DNA of 64,000 nt from Paractinoplanes durhamensis (GTDB lineage: Bacteria; Actinomycetota; Actinomycetes; Mycobacteriales; Micromonosporaceae): NCBI RefSeq assembly GCF_016862175.1, contig NZ_BOML01000006.1:283621-347620 (forward strand), written 5' to 3'. The notes under the pieces were generated by a model that saw only the letters and a list, made by a program, of their open reading frames with translations, was not told where the DNA came from and searched no databases. Numbering within the stretch: position 1 is the stretch's first letter; every line of letters begins with the position of its first letter. The translations under genes and the position numbers were made by a program. Of this stretch, positions 1-9,816 are shown piece after piece.

Positions 1-2
1 GC

Positions 3-329
3 GAGCTCTACGAGTCCTGGCCGGAAACGCCCTACGCGCCCAGGATCGACGCAGCGGTCTTCTCCTGGCACGAGGGGTACCGCAAGCCCGACCAACGCCT
101 CTACGAGGCCGTCAGCGCCCGTCTCGGGGTAAACCCGGCCGACTGCTGGTATGTCGGGGACGGCGGCAGCCGCGAGCACGCCGGCGCCCACCGGGCGGGG
201 ATGCGCCCGATCCTGGTGACCAACACGGCCTACCCGGACGCGGCCGCCCTGCGCAGCGATCCCGACCCCTACACGCCCGCGCTGGCGATCCCCGACCTCG
301 ACGCCCTGCCGACGCTGATCGACTCTTGA
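3..329 (+). CDS. HAD-superfamily hydrolase, C-terminal part (5' end outside window)
   Basis: Only the last 108 codons are in the window, so there is no start to choose. The reading frame has a Lys-containing HAD motif III (YRKPDQRLYEAV) followed by the acidic motif IV region (VGDGGSREHAGAHRAGM). This is the usual layout of the Rossmann-fold C-terminal half of phosphoglycolate phosphatase-like HAD enzymes, which are Mg-dependent phosphohydrolases with an Asp nucleophile. The nucleophile motif DxDxT lies upstream of the window, so substrate class and cap type cannot be judged. The gene ends 8 bases before a strong shared terminator and converges on the minus-strand conservon operon. Confidence 0.8.
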   Translation, partial: ELYESWPETPYAPRIDAAVFSWHEGYRKPDQRLYEAVSARLGVNPADCWYVGDGGSREHAGAHRAGMRPILVTNTAYPDAAALRSDPDPYTPALAIPDLDALPTLIDS

Positions 330-336
330 GCATGCA

Positions 337-369
337 GAAGCCCCGCTCCGACTATCGGAGCGGGGCTTC
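337..369. terminator. Bidirectional intrinsic terminator
   Basis: A perfect 14-bp stem (337-350 paired with 356-369) with a 5-base loop sits between the convergent HAD gene (ends 329) and the GTPase gene (ends 379). The GC-rich stem and symmetric position suggest it ends transcription from both sides. Confidence 0.8.
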
Positions 370-378
370 CACCAAGCG

Positions 379-969
379 CTACGCCGGCGCTACGGCCCGC
401 GTGCGACGCATCGTCAACACATACTCGACGAGCGAGATGAGGACGTTCTTCGTCGACTCGCGGTTGCGGGCGTCGCAGCTCACCACGGGCACGTCGCTCG
501 AGATCGCGAGCGCGTCCCGAACGTCCTGCGCGTTGTGGTACTGCATCCCGTCGAAGCAGTTGATCGCCACCAGGTACGGGAGGCGACGGTGCTCGAAGAA
601 GTCGATGGCGGCGAAGCAGTCGGCCAGCCGGCGCGTATCGACCATGACCACGGCACCGATCGCGCCCCGGACCAGTTCGTCCCACATGAACCAGAAACGG
701 GTCTGGCCCGGGGTACCGAACAGGTACAGGATCAGGTCACGATCGATACTGATGCGGCCGAAGTCCATGGCGACGGTGGTCGTCATCTTCCCGGGCACCT
801 GCCGGTTGTCGTCGACACCCACACCAGCCGAGGTCATGATCGCCTCAGTGGTCAGTGGGGTGATCTCCGAGACCGACCCGACCAGCGTCGTTTTGCCGAC
901 GCCGAACCCACCGGCGATGACAATCTTCGCCGATGTAACGCGTCCCCCCGCAGCGGGACGGTGCGACAT
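379..969 (-). CDS. cvnD: Conservon GTPase (CvnD type)
   Basis: Ras/MglA-like small GTPase of 196 aa and the last gene of a four-gene conservon. The P-loop GGFGVGKTT is at residues 20-28 and the switch II/G3 motif TPGQ at about 86-89. The canonical NKxD specificity motif is replaced by an AINCFDG segment, which is usual in this family. I chose the ATG at 969 (MSHRP), which follows the DUF742 stop by one base; an in-frame start 7 codons upstream would overlap that gene. In Streptomyces the CvnA-D proteins form a membrane-associated complex resembling a eukaryotic G-protein coupled system, and a GTPase switch role here is inferred from that. The cellular target is unknown. Confidence 0.93.
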   Translation of the reverse strand: MSHRPAAGGRVTSAKIVIAGGFGVGKTTLVGSVSEITPLTTEAIMTSAGVGVDDNRQVPGKMTTTVAMDFGRISIDRDLILYLFGTPGQTRFWFMWDELVRGAIGAVVMVDTRRLADCFAAIDFFEHRRLPYLVAINCFDGMQYHNAQDVRDALAISSDVPVVSCDARNRESTKNVLISLVEYVLTMRRTRAVAPA

Positions 970-970
970 G

Positions 971-1357
971 TCAGAGCCTGCGAAGTCCACTCAGCACCCT
1001 TTCCAGCAGTTCCGTGCCTACCGCGTCGGTCTCGTCGTCCAGCGAGGTGGGCTCGTACACCGCGACCAGGCCATCAGTGGCCATGTCCGCGACGATCACT
1101 CGAGCCACACCGAGCGGCAGTTGCATGCGTGCGGCGATTTCAGCGAGCGACTGCACACGGCCGCCGTCGCACATGGCCGCGATGTACTGATGCTCGCTTC
1201 CACCCTGCCCGCCGCGGATCATTCCTGATCGCCCGCGCACGGTTGTCTCGACCAGCGCTTCCAGCGCTATCTCAAGCTTCGGCCGGGTCCGACCGCGGGT
1301 CACGGCGTACGGCCTGACCAGCGCGCCTGTCGGCTCATCGCGTTCGGGCATCGTCAC
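971..1357 (-). CDS. cvnC: DUF742 protein (CvnC type)
   Basis: Protein of 128 aa matching the DUF742 family: an N-terminal RPYAVTRGRT segment, then a winged-helix-like region (about 65-110) with the pattern LAEIAARMQLPLGVARVIV and a final LLERVLSGLRRL helix. DUF742 proteins lie between the roadblock and GTPase genes in conservons and are thought to be adaptors or DNA-binding-like folds. The stop codon is one base before the GTPase start, so the two are probably translationally coupled. An 85-bp gap separates it from the roadblock gene. Confidence 0.92.
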   Translation of the reverse strand: MTMPERDEPTGALVRPYAVTRGRTRPKLEIALEALVETTVRGRSGMIRGGQGGSEHQYIAAMCDGGRVQSLAEIAARMQLPLGVARVIVADMATDGLVAVYEPTSLDDETDAVGTELLERVLSGLRRL

Positions 1358-1442
1358 CGCTCACCCCTTCCTCGAACCCCTAGAAGTGTCTCTTGTTGTC
1401 AATGATTTGGACAGCGGCCGGATGAACCGGCTACCTGCCCGT

Positions 1443-1847
1443 TCAGCCCAGCACGCCGGCCGCGGAACGCGGAGCCGGAGTGAGGGCCTCGCCGACGCGG
1501 TCGACAAGGAGGGCCATCTCGTAGCCGACCTGACCGACGTCGCAGCTGCGCGCTGCGAGCACCGCGAACGACGAGCCATCGGAGATCGACATCAGGAAAA
1601 GGAACCCGTTGTCCATCTCGACGACCGTCTGCAGCACCGCGCCACCCTCGAAGCACCGAGCGGCGCCCTGGGTGAGGCTGACCAGGCCGGAGGCGATTGC
1701 CGCCAGCTGGTCGGCACGGTCACGCGGAAGGTCCCGCGATGCTGCGAGGAGCAGACCGTCGGCGGAGACCGCGATCGCATGCGCGACTCCGGGAACGCGG
1801 TCGGCGAAGTTGGCCAGAAGCCAACCGAGATCCTGCGTAGATGTCAT
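1443..1847 (-). CDS. cvnB: Roadblock/LC7 domain protein (CvnB type)
   Basis: Single-domain protein of 134 aa. It shows the roadblock/LC7 pattern: [22 protein letters not shown] at the start, a central [17 protein letters not shown] helix and a closing [14 protein letters not shown] helix. Roadblock proteins act as dimeric platforms that bind small GTPases, consistent with the cvnD gene downstream. Its ATG overlaps the stop of the sensor kinase gene as ATGA (1844-1847), indicating coupled translation with the kinase. Confidence 0.93.
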   Translation of the reverse strand: MTSTQDLGWLLANFADRVPGVAHAIAVSADGLLLAASRDLPRDRADQLAAIASGLVSLTQGAARCFEGGAVLQTVVEMDNGFLFLMSISDGSSFAVLAARSCDVGQVGYEMALLVDRVGEALTPAPRSAAGVLG

Positions 1848-4800
1848 GCCTCATGCTCCTTGCCAGCCTGCGAGGACTGCTGCCCTCCCGGAGTTCCCTC
1901 CGGGTTGGTCGATTGTTCCTTGGTGCGACCGCGCTGCACACCCCGGTGGTACGCGGACAGCAGACCGCGAACTCCCTCGGGCGTGCGCTTCTGGGCGGGG
2001 TCTCCGCCACGGTCGACACCGCCGGGGACGAGCTGCGCCATCGGTGTGCGCTTGGGCAGCCCGGCCGTGGTAGTGGTGTCGATCGAGTGCTCGGCGGCCG
2101 CGCGAGCGGCCTGCCAGCCTTCGTCGGCAGCGGTTTGCCATGGATTACTCGCCACGCTGCCGTTGGCCCCGTTGCCGTTGGAGCCATTGCCGTTCGAACC
2201 GTAGCCGTTCGTGGCGCCAACGCCCACTGTTGCCGGGTCGAGCTCCCGCGATTCGGGCGAACCGGCCTGCTGCGGCACCGAACGGGTGGGTTCCCCGGTC
2301 GGGATCCGCTGCGAGGTGACCGCTTCGTCGGAGCCGTTGGGCTTGCCGTCCGGCCGGGACGGTGTGGTAGTGGTGAACCACGCCGACTCGAGCTCGCGGA
2401 AGATCGGTAGCTCCATCGTCTCGTCGGCGAACTGGCCCTGGTTGCTGTCCCGCTGACGGGCTGCCGCCTGGGCCGCGGCGATCTGCTGAGCCGCGGTGGC
2501 CTGAGCCTCGGCGGCCTGGGCCGCCGCGATCTCGTGGGCCGCCCGGGCCGCAGCCGCCGCCCGCTGCTGGGCTTCCGGGCCACCCGAGGTCGGCATCGCG
2601 GAGACCGGGGTCGCCGACACCGGACGGGCCGGCGGGGCGGACGACGGGATCGGCGCGGTCTGCGGGTTGCTCGGGCGCTCGACCTGGGGGTCGGACCGCT
2701 CGGGCCGGTAGCGCGGGATCTCGGCGGTCATGTCGAGCGCCGCGGCGAGGTTCTCCGGCACGTGCGGAGTGGCGTTCGGGTCGCGCTCGGGGGCGACCGG
2801 CGGCCAGACCGGTGGGTTCGCGGCCGCACCGGACACCGGCGACCCGTTGGCCGGCGGTGCCGAGTTCGGCCGGCCGTACGGCACCGGGGGTGCCGAGACC
2901 GGCGGCATCGGCGGGGCCGACACCGGCGGAACGTAACCGCCGCGACCCTGACTCTCCGGGTTGGACGGCAGCTGCCGCGGGATCGACGGACCACCGTAGG
3001 TGTCGTTGCCCGTCTGGAACTGGTCGCCGTTGCGGCGCTGCGGCAGGCCGTCGGGGCCGGTGAAGCCCTGCGGGCCACCGCCCGGGCCCATCGGGCCGGT
3101 CGGCAGCGGCGGGATCATCTCGTTGCTGCGCGGGCCGTAGAAGCCGTTCTGGCCGCCACCGCCGCCGCCGTTCGACGAGCCGTTGGTGCCGAAGCCGTTG
3201 GAACCGTTGGAACCACCCGACGCGCCGGTCAGATCGGACCAGGCCGGAACGCCGCGGCTGCCGTTGGTGCCGAGCATGCCGCCGTTGGGCATCGGCGGGT
3301 TCGGGTCGAAGGGACGGCCACCGGGGTAACCGCCACGACCGCTCTCCAGGGCCAGCGGCTCGGGCATGCCCGAACGACCGGGACCCTGCTGCAGGCTCTC
3401 GTAGCCGTTGGCCGGCAGCGGACGACCGGCGCTGTTACCGCCGGAGAGCACCGGCAGCGGCAGGCCGACCTCGGCCACCGTGCCGCGCTCGCTGTCGGCC
3501 GGGCGCAGCTCGACCTTGACGCCGTGCCGGTTCGCCAGCCGGGCGACCACGACCAGGCCCATCATGCGGGAGACGGCCACGTCCACCATGGGCGGGTTGG
3601 CGAGCCGCTCGTTGAGGTCGCGCAGCTGTTCCCGGCTGATGCCGATGCCGCGGTCCTCCACCGAGAGCAGCGCGCTGTCGCCCAGCCGCCGGGCCTCGAC
3701 GGTGACCGTCGAGTTGGGCGGCGAGAACGCGGTCGCGTTGTCGAAGAGCTCGGCGACCAGGTGGACCATGTCGTTGACGGCGTGCGCCGCCACCTCGATG
3801 TCTCGGTCGATCATGCCGAACTCGATGCGGGTGTAGTGCTCGACCTCGGACTGGGCGGCCCGGAGCACGTCGATCAGGGCGGCCGGCTCGCGCTGCACGC
3901 GGGTCGAGTCGGCGCCGGCGAGAACCAGGAGGTTTTCGTCGTTACGCCGCATTCGAGTGGCCAGGTGGTCGAGCTGGAAGAGCTCGGCCAGACGGTCCGG
4001 GTCTTCCTCGCCGCGCTCCAGCCGGTCGAGGTGACCGATGAGCCGGTCGACCAGGATCTGCGAACGGCGGGCGAGGTTGACGAACATCGTCGCGACGGAG
4101 GCCCGCAGGGCGGCCTGCTCGGCCGCGGTGCGCACCGCCTCGAGGTGAACCGCGTTGAACGCCTCGGTCACCTGACCGAACTCGTCCCGGCTGCGCACCG
4201 GCAGCGGCTCGGCGATCTGGTCGGCGACCTGGGCCGGGGTCAGTGAGGTGGCGAGTGCCGGATCTCGCAGTCGGGAAACCGCGTGCGGCAACCCGAACTG
4301 GGCGACCGACAGGGCACCCTGGCGCAGCTCACGCAGCGAGCGGGCCATCGACCGGGCGACGAGCCAGGCGAACAGGATGGCCAGCAGCAGCATCGCGAGC
4401 AGAACGCTGGTCTCGATGAAGACCTTGCGGTTCACCGCGTTACGCAGATCGGTGGCCTCGACCACGATGTCGGCGTCGAACTTCTTCTCCACCTCGCGGA
4501 AGAGATTGTTGTAGCCGATCATCGCCGTCTCCCACTGCTGGGAGTCGAACGGGATGTTCTTGGTGTTCGCACCCTGCAGCGCGCGGAGCTGGATGGTCAG
4601 GTTGGTGGCGGCGCGGCCGTCGGTCACGTTCGCCGTGCGCTCGAAGAGCTGCTGCTCCTCGTCGCTGCCGACCGACTTGACGCTCGACTGCGCGAGCTTG
4701 AAGCCGGCGTCGGTGAGCAGGAAGTCCTGGCGCAGCGTGGCGTTGAAGTCGCCGGCGCCGAGCACCTCGTGACCGACGTCGCGCTGCTGGGAGATGAAGT

Positions 4801-5422
4801 CCTTGGCCCGGGCGACGGCGGCCACCGTACGCAGGTGGTCGCTCAGCTCGGTGTCGCTGGCCAGCTGGGCGGAGACGTCGCGGACCGAGAGCAGGTCGTC
4901 GATCAGCTTGCCGTAGGTGTCCTTGACGTCATCGGCGTTGAGCTTGCCGTTGGCGATCTGGCTCCGCTTGGCGGGCAGGTCCTCGAGGTTACGGTCCAGC
5001 CGCAGCAGGAGGGTGCTCACCTTGGGCGGCACGTCATCCAGCGCGGCCTTCTGCTGCGAATACGGAACCTTGGCCTGGTCGACCTGAGCGTGCTCGCCGT
5101 TGTAGGCCTTCATCGCCACGTCGCGGACAGTGCTCTGCCGCGGGCTCGTGGTGATGATGACGCCGTAGGCACGTTCGTTCTGCAGGCGGTCGACGAGACC
5201 ACCGGCGGCCTCCGACAGAACCGAAAGGTTCCGAGCGCGCTCCGCGTTGCTCGCCTCGTCGATGTGGTCCACCAGACCGCTGACGCCGACGATGATCGTC
5301 GCCAGGGTAGGCACCAGCATGATGAGACCGAGCTTCGACCAGATCGGCAGATCTCGCAGCCGATCGGCCGGCCGACGGAGACGCGACATGACGCCGGTCG
5401 CCGTCTTGGGGCGCTTGCTCAC
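1844..5422 (-). CDS. cvnA: Nitrate/nitrite-sensor type membrane histidine kinase-like protein (CvnA type)
   Basis: Protein of about 1192 aa. After a short basic N-terminus comes a membrane segment ([19 protein letters not shown]), an extracytoplasmic helical region of the nitrate/nitrite-sensing type to about residue 325, a second membrane segment ([17 protein letters not shown]), a HAMP-like linker, and an ATPase domain with the N-box [12 protein letters not shown] and a G1-like DRGIGI. The last third is a low-complexity Pro/Gly/Asn/Ala-rich tail with GSNGNG repeats and an Ala/Gln-rich helix. CvnA proteins often lack a standard phosphoacceptor box, so kinase activity is not assured. I chose the GTG at 5422 because AGGAGG stands 8 bases upstream; the frame stays open 18 codons further. 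Confidence 0.9.
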   Translation of the reverse strand: MSKRPKTATGVMSRLRRPADRLRDLPIWSKLGLIMLVPTLATIIVGVSGLVDHIDEASNAERARNLSVLSEAAGGLVDRLQNERAYGVIITTSPRQSTVRDVAMKAYNGEHAQVDQAKVPYSQQKAALDDVPPKVSTLLLRLDRNLEDLPAKRSQIANGKLNADDVKDTYGKLIDDLLSVRDVSAQLASDTELSDHLRTVAAVARAKDFISQQRDVGHEVLGAGDFNATLRQDFLLTDAGFKLAQSSVKSVGSDEEQQLFERTANVTDGRAATNLTIQLRALQGANTKNIPFDSQQWETAMIGYNNLFREVEKKFDADIVVEATDLRNAVNRKVFIETSVLLAMLLLAILFAWLVARSMARSLRELRQGALSVAQFGLPHAVSRLRDPALATSLTPAQVADQIAEPLPVRSRDEFGQVTEAFNAVHLEAVRTAAEQAALRASVATMFVNLARRSQILVDRLIGHLDRLERGEEDPDRLAELFQLDHLATRMRRNDENLLVLAGADSTRVQREPAALIDVLRAAQSEVEHYTRIEFGMIDRDIEVAAHAVNDMVHLVAELFDNATAFSPPNSTVTVEARRLGDSALLSVEDRGIGISREQLRDLNERLANPPMVDVAVSRMMGLVVVARLANRHGVKVELRPADSERGTVAEVGLPLPVLSGGNSAGRPLPANGYESLQQGPGRSGMPEPLALESGRGGYPGGRPFDPNPPMPNGGMLGTNGSRGVPAWSDLTGASGGSNGSNGFGTNGSSNGGGGGGQNGFYGPRSNEMIPPLPTGPMGPGGGPQGFTGPDGLPQRRNGDQFQTGNDTYGGPSIPRQLPSNPESQGRGGYVPPVSAPPMPPVSAPPVPYGRPNSAPPANGSPVSGAAANPPVWPPVAPERDPNATPHVPENLAAALDMTAEIPRYRPERSDPQVERPSNPQTAPIPSSAPPARPVSATPVSAMPTSGGPEAQQRAAAAARAAHEIAAAQAAEAQATAAQQIAAAQAAARQRDSNQGQFADETMELPIFRELESAWFTTTTPSRPDGKPNGSDEAVTSQRIPTGEPTRSVPQQAGSPESRELDPATVGVGATNGYGSNGNGSNGNGANGSVASNPWQTAADEGWQAARAAAEHSIDTTTTAGLPKRTPMAQLVPGGVDRGGDPAQKRTPEGVRGLLSAYHRGVQRGRTKEQSTNPEGTPGGQQSSQAGKEHEA

Positions 5423-5858
5423 GTCACCGTCCTCCTGATTCGGGCCCGGCTTTCGGGTCGCCGGAACACCGCACACGGCCGACTACCGCGTCGGGCCCCC
5501 GAGATTCCATCACGACGAGTGTCAAAGAGAAAGAGCAGGCGGACACGGACCGCTTGTGTGACGCGATGTTGCTCCGTCGGAGTTGGACATCGCCGGTTCG
5601 TTATGACTGCCTGTATCGCTTCGCATCTCTCAGAGTCACTCATGCCGATCGACTCGACGCGGGGGTGTCGTCGTTCGATCGGGCCCGATCGTAGTGGATC
5701 GCGGCAGGACAGACGATGTCGCGGTCGGGCCCGCAGAGCAAGGTGAGATGCCCGATTTTGAAGTATTTGTAGGGACCATTCTGACCGAACGGATGAGACG
5801 TCTCACCGAACCGGCAAAGCCGCAAACCTTAGGTCGGGTGGCGCTTGCCGGGAAGCAC
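5423..5858. promoter_or_regulatory. Intergenic region upstream of the conservon, with two perfect palindromes
   Basis: I see no convincing gene in these 436 bases. Two perfect palindromes are present: 16 bp at 5676-5691 (CGATCGGGCCCGATCG) and 12 bp at 5794-5805 (TGAGACGTCTCA). Both lie upstream of the minus-strand cvnA and downstream of add, so they could be operators for the conservon. No clear -10/-35 pair was identified. Short open frames here lack ribosome-binding sites and family resemblance. Confidence 0.4.
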
Positions 5859-6941
5859 TCAACCCAGCAGCTTGGCGTAGGCCGGCTTGATCACTTCGTT
5901 GATGATCTCGAGGCGCTCGTCGTACGGGATGAAGGCCGACTTCATGGCGTTGATGGTGAGCCACTGCAGCTCCGCCCAGCCCCAGCCGAAAGCCTCGCTG
6001 AGCAGGGCCATCTCCCGCGACATCGAGGTGCCGCTCATCAACCGGTTGTCGGTGTTGACGGTGACCCGGAACCGCAGATCGTGCAGCAGACCGATCGGGT
6101 GCTCGGCGATCGAGGCGGCCGCACCGGTCTGCACATTGGACGAAGGGCACAACTCCAGCGGAATCCGCTTGTCGCGAACATAGGCCGCGAGGCGTCCGAG
6201 AACGGCATCTTCCCCAGGCGTACGCGTGATGTCGTCCACCAGCCGCACCCCGTGCCCGAGCCGGTCGGCGCCGCACCACTGGATGGCCTGCCAGATCGAC
6301 GGCAGGCCGAAGGCCTCGCCGGCGTGGATGGTGAAGTGGAAGTTCTCACGCTGGAGGTACTCGAAGGCGTCCAGGTGCCGGGTGGGCGGGAAACCGGCCT
6401 CGGCGCCGGCGATGTCGAAGCCGACCACGCCCGCGTCCCGGTAGCGCACCGACAGCTCGGCGATCTCCTGCGAGCGGGCCGCGTGCCGCATCGCGGTCAG
6501 CAGCACCCCGACCCGGATCGGCCGGCCCAGGGCCGCCGCTTCCGCGGAACCTTCGACAAATCCGGCATTCACCGCGTCGACCACGTCGTCCAGCGAAAGA
6601 CCGCGCTCCAGATGCTGCTCCGGCGCGTAGCGCACCTCGGCGTAGGCCACCCCGTCCGCGGCCAGGTCGAGCGCGCACTCCTTGGCCACCCGGTGCAGCG
6701 ACTCGGCGGTCTGCATCACCGCCACCGTGTGCGCGAACGTCTCCAGGTACCGTTCGAGCGAGCCCGAATCGGCCGCCGCGACGAACCACTCGCCCAGCGC
6801 CGCCGGATCGCCGGCCGGAAGCTCGTGCCCGATTTCCCCGGCGAGCTCGAGGATGGTCTCGGGGCGCAGACCACCGTCGAGGTGGTCGTGCAACAGCGCT
6901 TTCGGTGCCTTGACGATGTCGGAGTGCGTGATGGCGGCCAT
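5859..6941 (-). CDS. add: Adenosine deaminase
   Basis: Amidohydrolase of 360 aa that converts adenosine or deoxyadenosine to inosine or deoxyinosine in the cytoplasm. The zinc-binding motif is [10 protein letters not shown] (about residues 18-27); [12 protein letters not shown] supplies the next zinc-site histidine and the catalytic Glu lies in the same HAGE motif; [13 protein letters not shown] carries the late catalytic Asp. Length is normal for the family. It starts at the ATG at 6941, 26 bp from the divergent methyltransferase gene, so promoters must overlap. It lies beside, but is not cotranscribed with, the nucleoside uptake operon at 7.8-15.9 kb, and fits the same salvage role. Confidence 0.95.
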   Translation of the reverse strand: MAAITHSDIVKAPKALLHDHLDGGLRPETILELAGEIGHELPAGDPAALGEWFVAAADSGSLERYLETFAHTVAVMQTAESLHRVAKECALDLAADGVAYAEVRYAPEQHLERGLSLDDVVDAVNAGFVEGSAEAAALGRPIRVGVLLTAMRHAARSQEIAELSVRYRDAGVVGFDIAGAEAGFPPTRHLDAFEYLQRENFHFTIHAGEAFGLPSIWQAIQWCGADRLGHGVRLVDDITRTPGEDAVLGRLAAYVRDKRIPLELCPSSNVQTGAAASIAEHPIGLLHDLRFRVTVNTDNRLMSGTSMSREMALLSEAFGWGWAELQWLTINAMKSAFIPYDERLEIINEVIKPAYAKLLG

Positions 6942-6967
6942 CCGAGAAGCCTAGAGGGCGGGAACGA

Positions 6968-7768
6968 ATGATCGACGGAGCATTGCCGTACCTGCGGTGC
7001 CCGAGTTGCGAACAGCCGTTGCACCGGGCCGATCGGGCCCTGCGATGCCCCCGCGGGCACAGCTTCGACATGGCCAAACAGGGATATGCGGACCTGAGCG
7101 CGGGCCGGCTGCCGCACTCCGGGGACACCGTGGAGATGGTGGCCGACCGGGCCGGCTTCCTGGCCGCCGGGCACTACGACTTCATCGCCGAGGCGCTCAC
7201 CGCGTACGCCATCCCGGGTCTTGTCGTCGACGCCGGCGTCGGCACCGGCAGTTATCTGGCCCGGGTGCTCGACGCGGCCCCCGGCGCCACCGGCCTCGGC
7301 CTCGACGTGTCCAAGCCGGCCCTGCGCCGCGCCGCCCGGGCCCATCCGCGGGCCGCCGCCGTGCTCGCCGATCTCTGGCGGCCGCTGCCGATCGCGGACG
7401 CGTCGGCCGGCCTGATCATCAACGTGTTCGCGCCGCGCAACGGCGCCGAGTTCCGCCGGGTCCTGCGGCCGGACGGGGTGCTGGTGGTGGTGACCCCGGC
7501 CCCGGAGCACCTGCGGGAGCTGATCGCGGCGCACGGCCTGATCCGGGTCGATCCGGACAAGCAGCAGCGGGTCCGGGAGGCGCTCGACGAGCACTTCACG
7601 GCCGGCGCCGCCAAGTCCTACCAGCGCGAACTGCACCTGACCGCGGCCGAGGTGCGCACCCTGATCGGAATGACCCCGAGCGCCCACCACGTCCCGGTCG
7701 CCGATCTGCCGACCACCGACGTGCCGGTGACCGCGGCGGTGCAGGTGACGGCCTACCACCCCCGGTAG
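6968..7768 (+). CDS. RlmA-type 23S rRNA (guanine-N1) methyltransferase
   Basis: Protein of 266 aa. It begins with a zinc-ribbon (CPSC at residues 12-15, then CPRGHSFD), followed by the linker KQGYADLS and a SAM-dependent Rossmann domain with the motif VVDAGVGTGSYLARVL. This architecture is that of RlmA(I)/RlmA(II), which methylate G745 or G748 in 23S rRNA helix 35. Members of the RlmA(II)/TlrB branch in Gram-positive bacteria influence macrolide response, and sequence alone does not let me say which base is modified here. It starts at the ATG 26 bp from the divergent add gene and converges on the DUF4272-like gene with a 3-bp gap. Confidence 0.85.
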   Translation: MIDGALPYLRCPSCEQPLHRADRALRCPRGHSFDMAKQGYADLSAGRLPHSGDTVEMVADRAGFLAAGHYDFIAEALTAYAIPGLVVDAGVGTGSYLARVLDAAPGATGLGLDVSKPALRRAARAHPRAAAVLADLWRPLPIADASAGLIINVFAPRNGAEFRRVLRPDGVLVVVTPAPEHLRELIAAHGLIRVDPDKQQRVREALDEHFTAGAAKSYQRELHLTAAEVRTLIGMTPSAHHVPVADLPTTDVPVTAAVQVTAYHPR

Positions 7769-7771
7769 TCC

Positions 7772-8452
7772 TCAGACCGAGAGGTCGACCTCTTCCCACT
7801 CCGGCGGTTTGTCGTGGTAGGGGCCGTGGAAGAGGACCGCCCACTCCAGGGCCCAGCGACGCTGGCCGATCGCGTTGCTGTCGATCTCGCCGGGCACCGG
7901 CCCGCCGAGCCGCTCGGCCTCCTGGAACGCCCAGTCCAGGCAGTAGTAGAGGTCGAGCAGGACGGCCGCCTCGACCGGGTCGCGGGGCGACATCAGCGAC
8001 CGCGACCGCCAGCTGCCGAAAGTCTCACCAGACGGGAGATCGGGCATCTGCGACATCATCCGGTCCTCGGGCGGGGCGGTCGGATCCAGATGCCGGCTCA
8101 GCCCCAGTAACCAGGCCAGCGCGAACACCGCGTCATGGTGCAGCACGAACGATCGGTGATCACCCTTGGCGCCGATCACGAACTGCCACTCCGGCGGCGT
8201 CACGAGATCGACCAGGTGCGAGCCGAGCAGCCAGCCCATCGCGATCTCGGTGGGCATCCCGAAGCACCGGGCCACGACCACGTGCAGGACCGCGCACCGC
8301 GCCTCGATCTCCACGGTCGGGCGCAGGTCGACCGTGTCGCCCGGCTCCCAGATCAGCGGGAAGCCGGGCGGTGGCAGCGGCAGACCCAGCCGCTCGACCT
8401 CGTCGAGGCTGGCGTCGCGGACCGCGCGCGGATCGGGGACGGCCTTCGTCAT
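7772..8452 (-). CDS. DUF4272-like protein
   Basis: Soluble protein of 226 aa with no signal peptide or membrane segment. The pattern of a conserved helical core with WLLG...HDAVFALAWLLG, LLDLYYCLDWAFQEAE and a final RRWALEWAV resembles DUF4272, a family of unknown function. The assignment rests on these motifs only. It starts 6 bp after the stop of the thymidine phosphorylase gene, so it is probably the last gene of the nucleoside salvage operon. No catalytic residues can be proposed. Confidence 0.65.
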   Translation of the reverse strand: MTKAVPDPRAVRDASLDEVERLGLPLPPPGFPLIWEPGDTVDLRPTVEIEARCAVLHVVVARCFGMPTEIAMGWLLGSHLVDLVTPPEWQFVIGAKGDHRSFVLHHDAVFALAWLLGLSRHLDPTAPPEDRMMSQMPDLPSGETFGSWRSRSLMSPRDPVEAAVLLDLYYCLDWAFQEAERLGGPVPGEIDSNAIGQRRWALEWAVLFHGPYHDKPPEWEEVDLSV

Positions 8453-8458
8453 GGTGGG

Positions 8459-9736
8459 TCAGGCTATGCGGTCGAGAACGAGAGGGGTAAGGGCGGGCGC
8501 GGCCTCGCCGACGGTGACGGCCGCTGCCGCGAGGTCACGCGCCGTGTCGATCCGGGCGCTTTCATCCGTACGCAATTCGAGCAACACGTCCCCGGCCCGC
8601 ACCCGGTCCCCCGGCTTCACCTTGAGCATCACCCCGGCCCCGAAGCTGACCGGGTCCTCCTTGCGCGCGCGCCCGGCGCCGAGACGCCAGGCGGCCACCC
8701 CGATCCCGTACGCGTCGACGGCCGTCACCACGCCGTCCGCCGAAGCGCGCAGCACCTCGGTCTCCCGGGCCACCGGCAGCGGGACATCCGGGTCGCCGCC
8801 CTGGGCCTGGATCATCCGGCGCCAGCTGTCCATCGCGGCGCCGCTTTCCAGCACCTTCGCCGGGTCGGCGTCGATCCCGGCCGCGGTCAGCATCTCCCGG
8901 GCCAGCGCCAGGGTCAGCTCGACCACGTCGGCCGGACCGCCGCCGGCCAGCACCTCGACCGACTCGGCCACCTCGATCGCGTTGCCGACGGCCAGGCCGA
9001 GCGGGGTGTTCATGTCGGTGAGCAGCGCGATCGTGTTGACCCCGCTGTCCTTGCCGAGCCGCACCATGGTGCTGGCCAGCTCGCGCGCGGTGGCCAGATC
9101 CTTCATGAAGGCACCGGAGCCGACCTTGACGTCGAGCACCAGCGCGCCGGTCCCCTCGGCGATCTTCTTGCTCATGATCGAGCTGGCGATCAGCGGAATG
9201 GCCTCGACCGTGCCGGTGACGTCGCGCAGCGCGTAGAGCTTGCGGTCGGCCGGGGCCAGGCCGTCGCCGGCCGCGCAGATCACCGCGCCGACGTCCTGCA
9301 GCTGGCGCTTGAACGCGTCGTTGCTGATCGAGGCCTGCCACCCGGCGATCGACTCGAGCTTGTCGAGGGTGCCACCGGTGTGGCCGAGCCCGCGGCCGGA
9401 GAGCTGCGGCACGGCCGCGCCGCAGGCCGCCACGAGCGGGGTCAGCGGCAGCGTGATCTTGTCGCCGACGCCGCCGGTGGAGTGCTTGTCGGCGGTCGGC
9501 CGGGTGACGCTGGAGAGGTCGAGCCGTTCCCCGCTGGCGATCATCGCGGCGGTCCAGCGGGCGATCTCGGCCGGCGTCATGCCGCGCAGCAGGATCGCCA
9601 TGGCGAGCGCCGACATCTGCTCATCGGCGACCACACCCTTGGTGTAGGCGTCGACCACCCAGTCGATCTGTGCGTCGCTGAGGACGTGACCGTCCCGCTT
9701 CGCCCGGATGACGTCAACTGCCGCAAAATCGCTCAT
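8459..9736 (-). CDS. deoA: Thymidine/pyrimidine-nucleoside phosphorylase
   Basis: Enzyme of 425 aa that splits thymidine or deoxyuridine with phosphate to the base and 2-deoxyribose-1-phosphate. Both family hallmarks are present: the phosphate-binding KHSTGGVGDK at residues 84-93 and the family signature starting SGRGLGHTGGTLDK at 113. The C-terminal PYNP-type domain is intact (GVMLKVKPGDRVRAGDVLLEL). It lies downstream of cdd, so cytidine can be deaminated and the product cleaved by adjacent enzymes. Its ATG overlaps the stop codon of a 27-codon ORF (ATGA). Confidence 0.95.
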   Translation of the reverse strand: MSDFAAVDVIRAKRDGHVLSDAQIDWVVDAYTKGVVADEQMSALAMAILLRGMTPAEIARWTAAMIASGERLDLSSVTRPTADKHSTGGVGDKITLPLTPLVAACGAAVPQLSGRGLGHTGGTLDKLESIAGWQASISNDAFKRQLQDVGAVICAAGDGLAPADRKLYALRDVTGTVEAIPLIASSIMSKKIAEGTGALVLDVKVGSGAFMKDLATARELASTMVRLGKDSGVNTIALLTDMNTPLGLAVGNAIEVAESVEVLAGGGPADVVELTLALAREMLTAAGIDADPAKVLESGAAMDSWRRMIQAQGGDPDVPLPVARETEVLRASADGVVTAVDAYGIGVAAWRLGAGRARKEDPVSFGAGVMLKVKPGDRVRAGDVLLELRTDESARIDTARDLAAAAVTVGEAAPALTPLVLDRIA

Positions 9737-9816
9737 GTCAACTCCTCGCTTCGCTCCGAGTTACCAAGAGCAAATTCCGCACTGAACTTGCCGATTCGCT
9801 CGCTACGCTCGCTCAT
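9733..9816 (-). CDS. Possible 27-aa leader or coupling peptide between cdd and deoA
   Basis: An ATG directly follows the cdd stop codon (TAG then ATG at 9816). The frame runs 27 codons and its TGA overlaps the deoA start as ATGA. The peptide begins MSERSERIG and ends NSERSEELT, so a GAGCG(A/T)AGCGAG DNA repeat is present at both ends. A stop-start junction upstream and an ATGA junction downstream are what one expects if ribosomes pass through it. The repeated DNA may instead be a non-coding dispersed repeat that happens to be open. There is no protein family evidence. Confidence 0.35.
   Translation of the reverse strand: MSERSERIGKFSAEFALGNSERSEELT

Noticed and set aside
2534..5746. Two long plus-strand open frames (570 and 487 codons) opposite cvnA
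   Set aside because: Both are complementary to the well-supported sensor gene and have no family features.
5640..5825. Small minus-strand open frame upstream of the conservon
   Set aside because: No ribosome-binding site, no family resemblance, and it covers a palindrome. Treated as non-coding.
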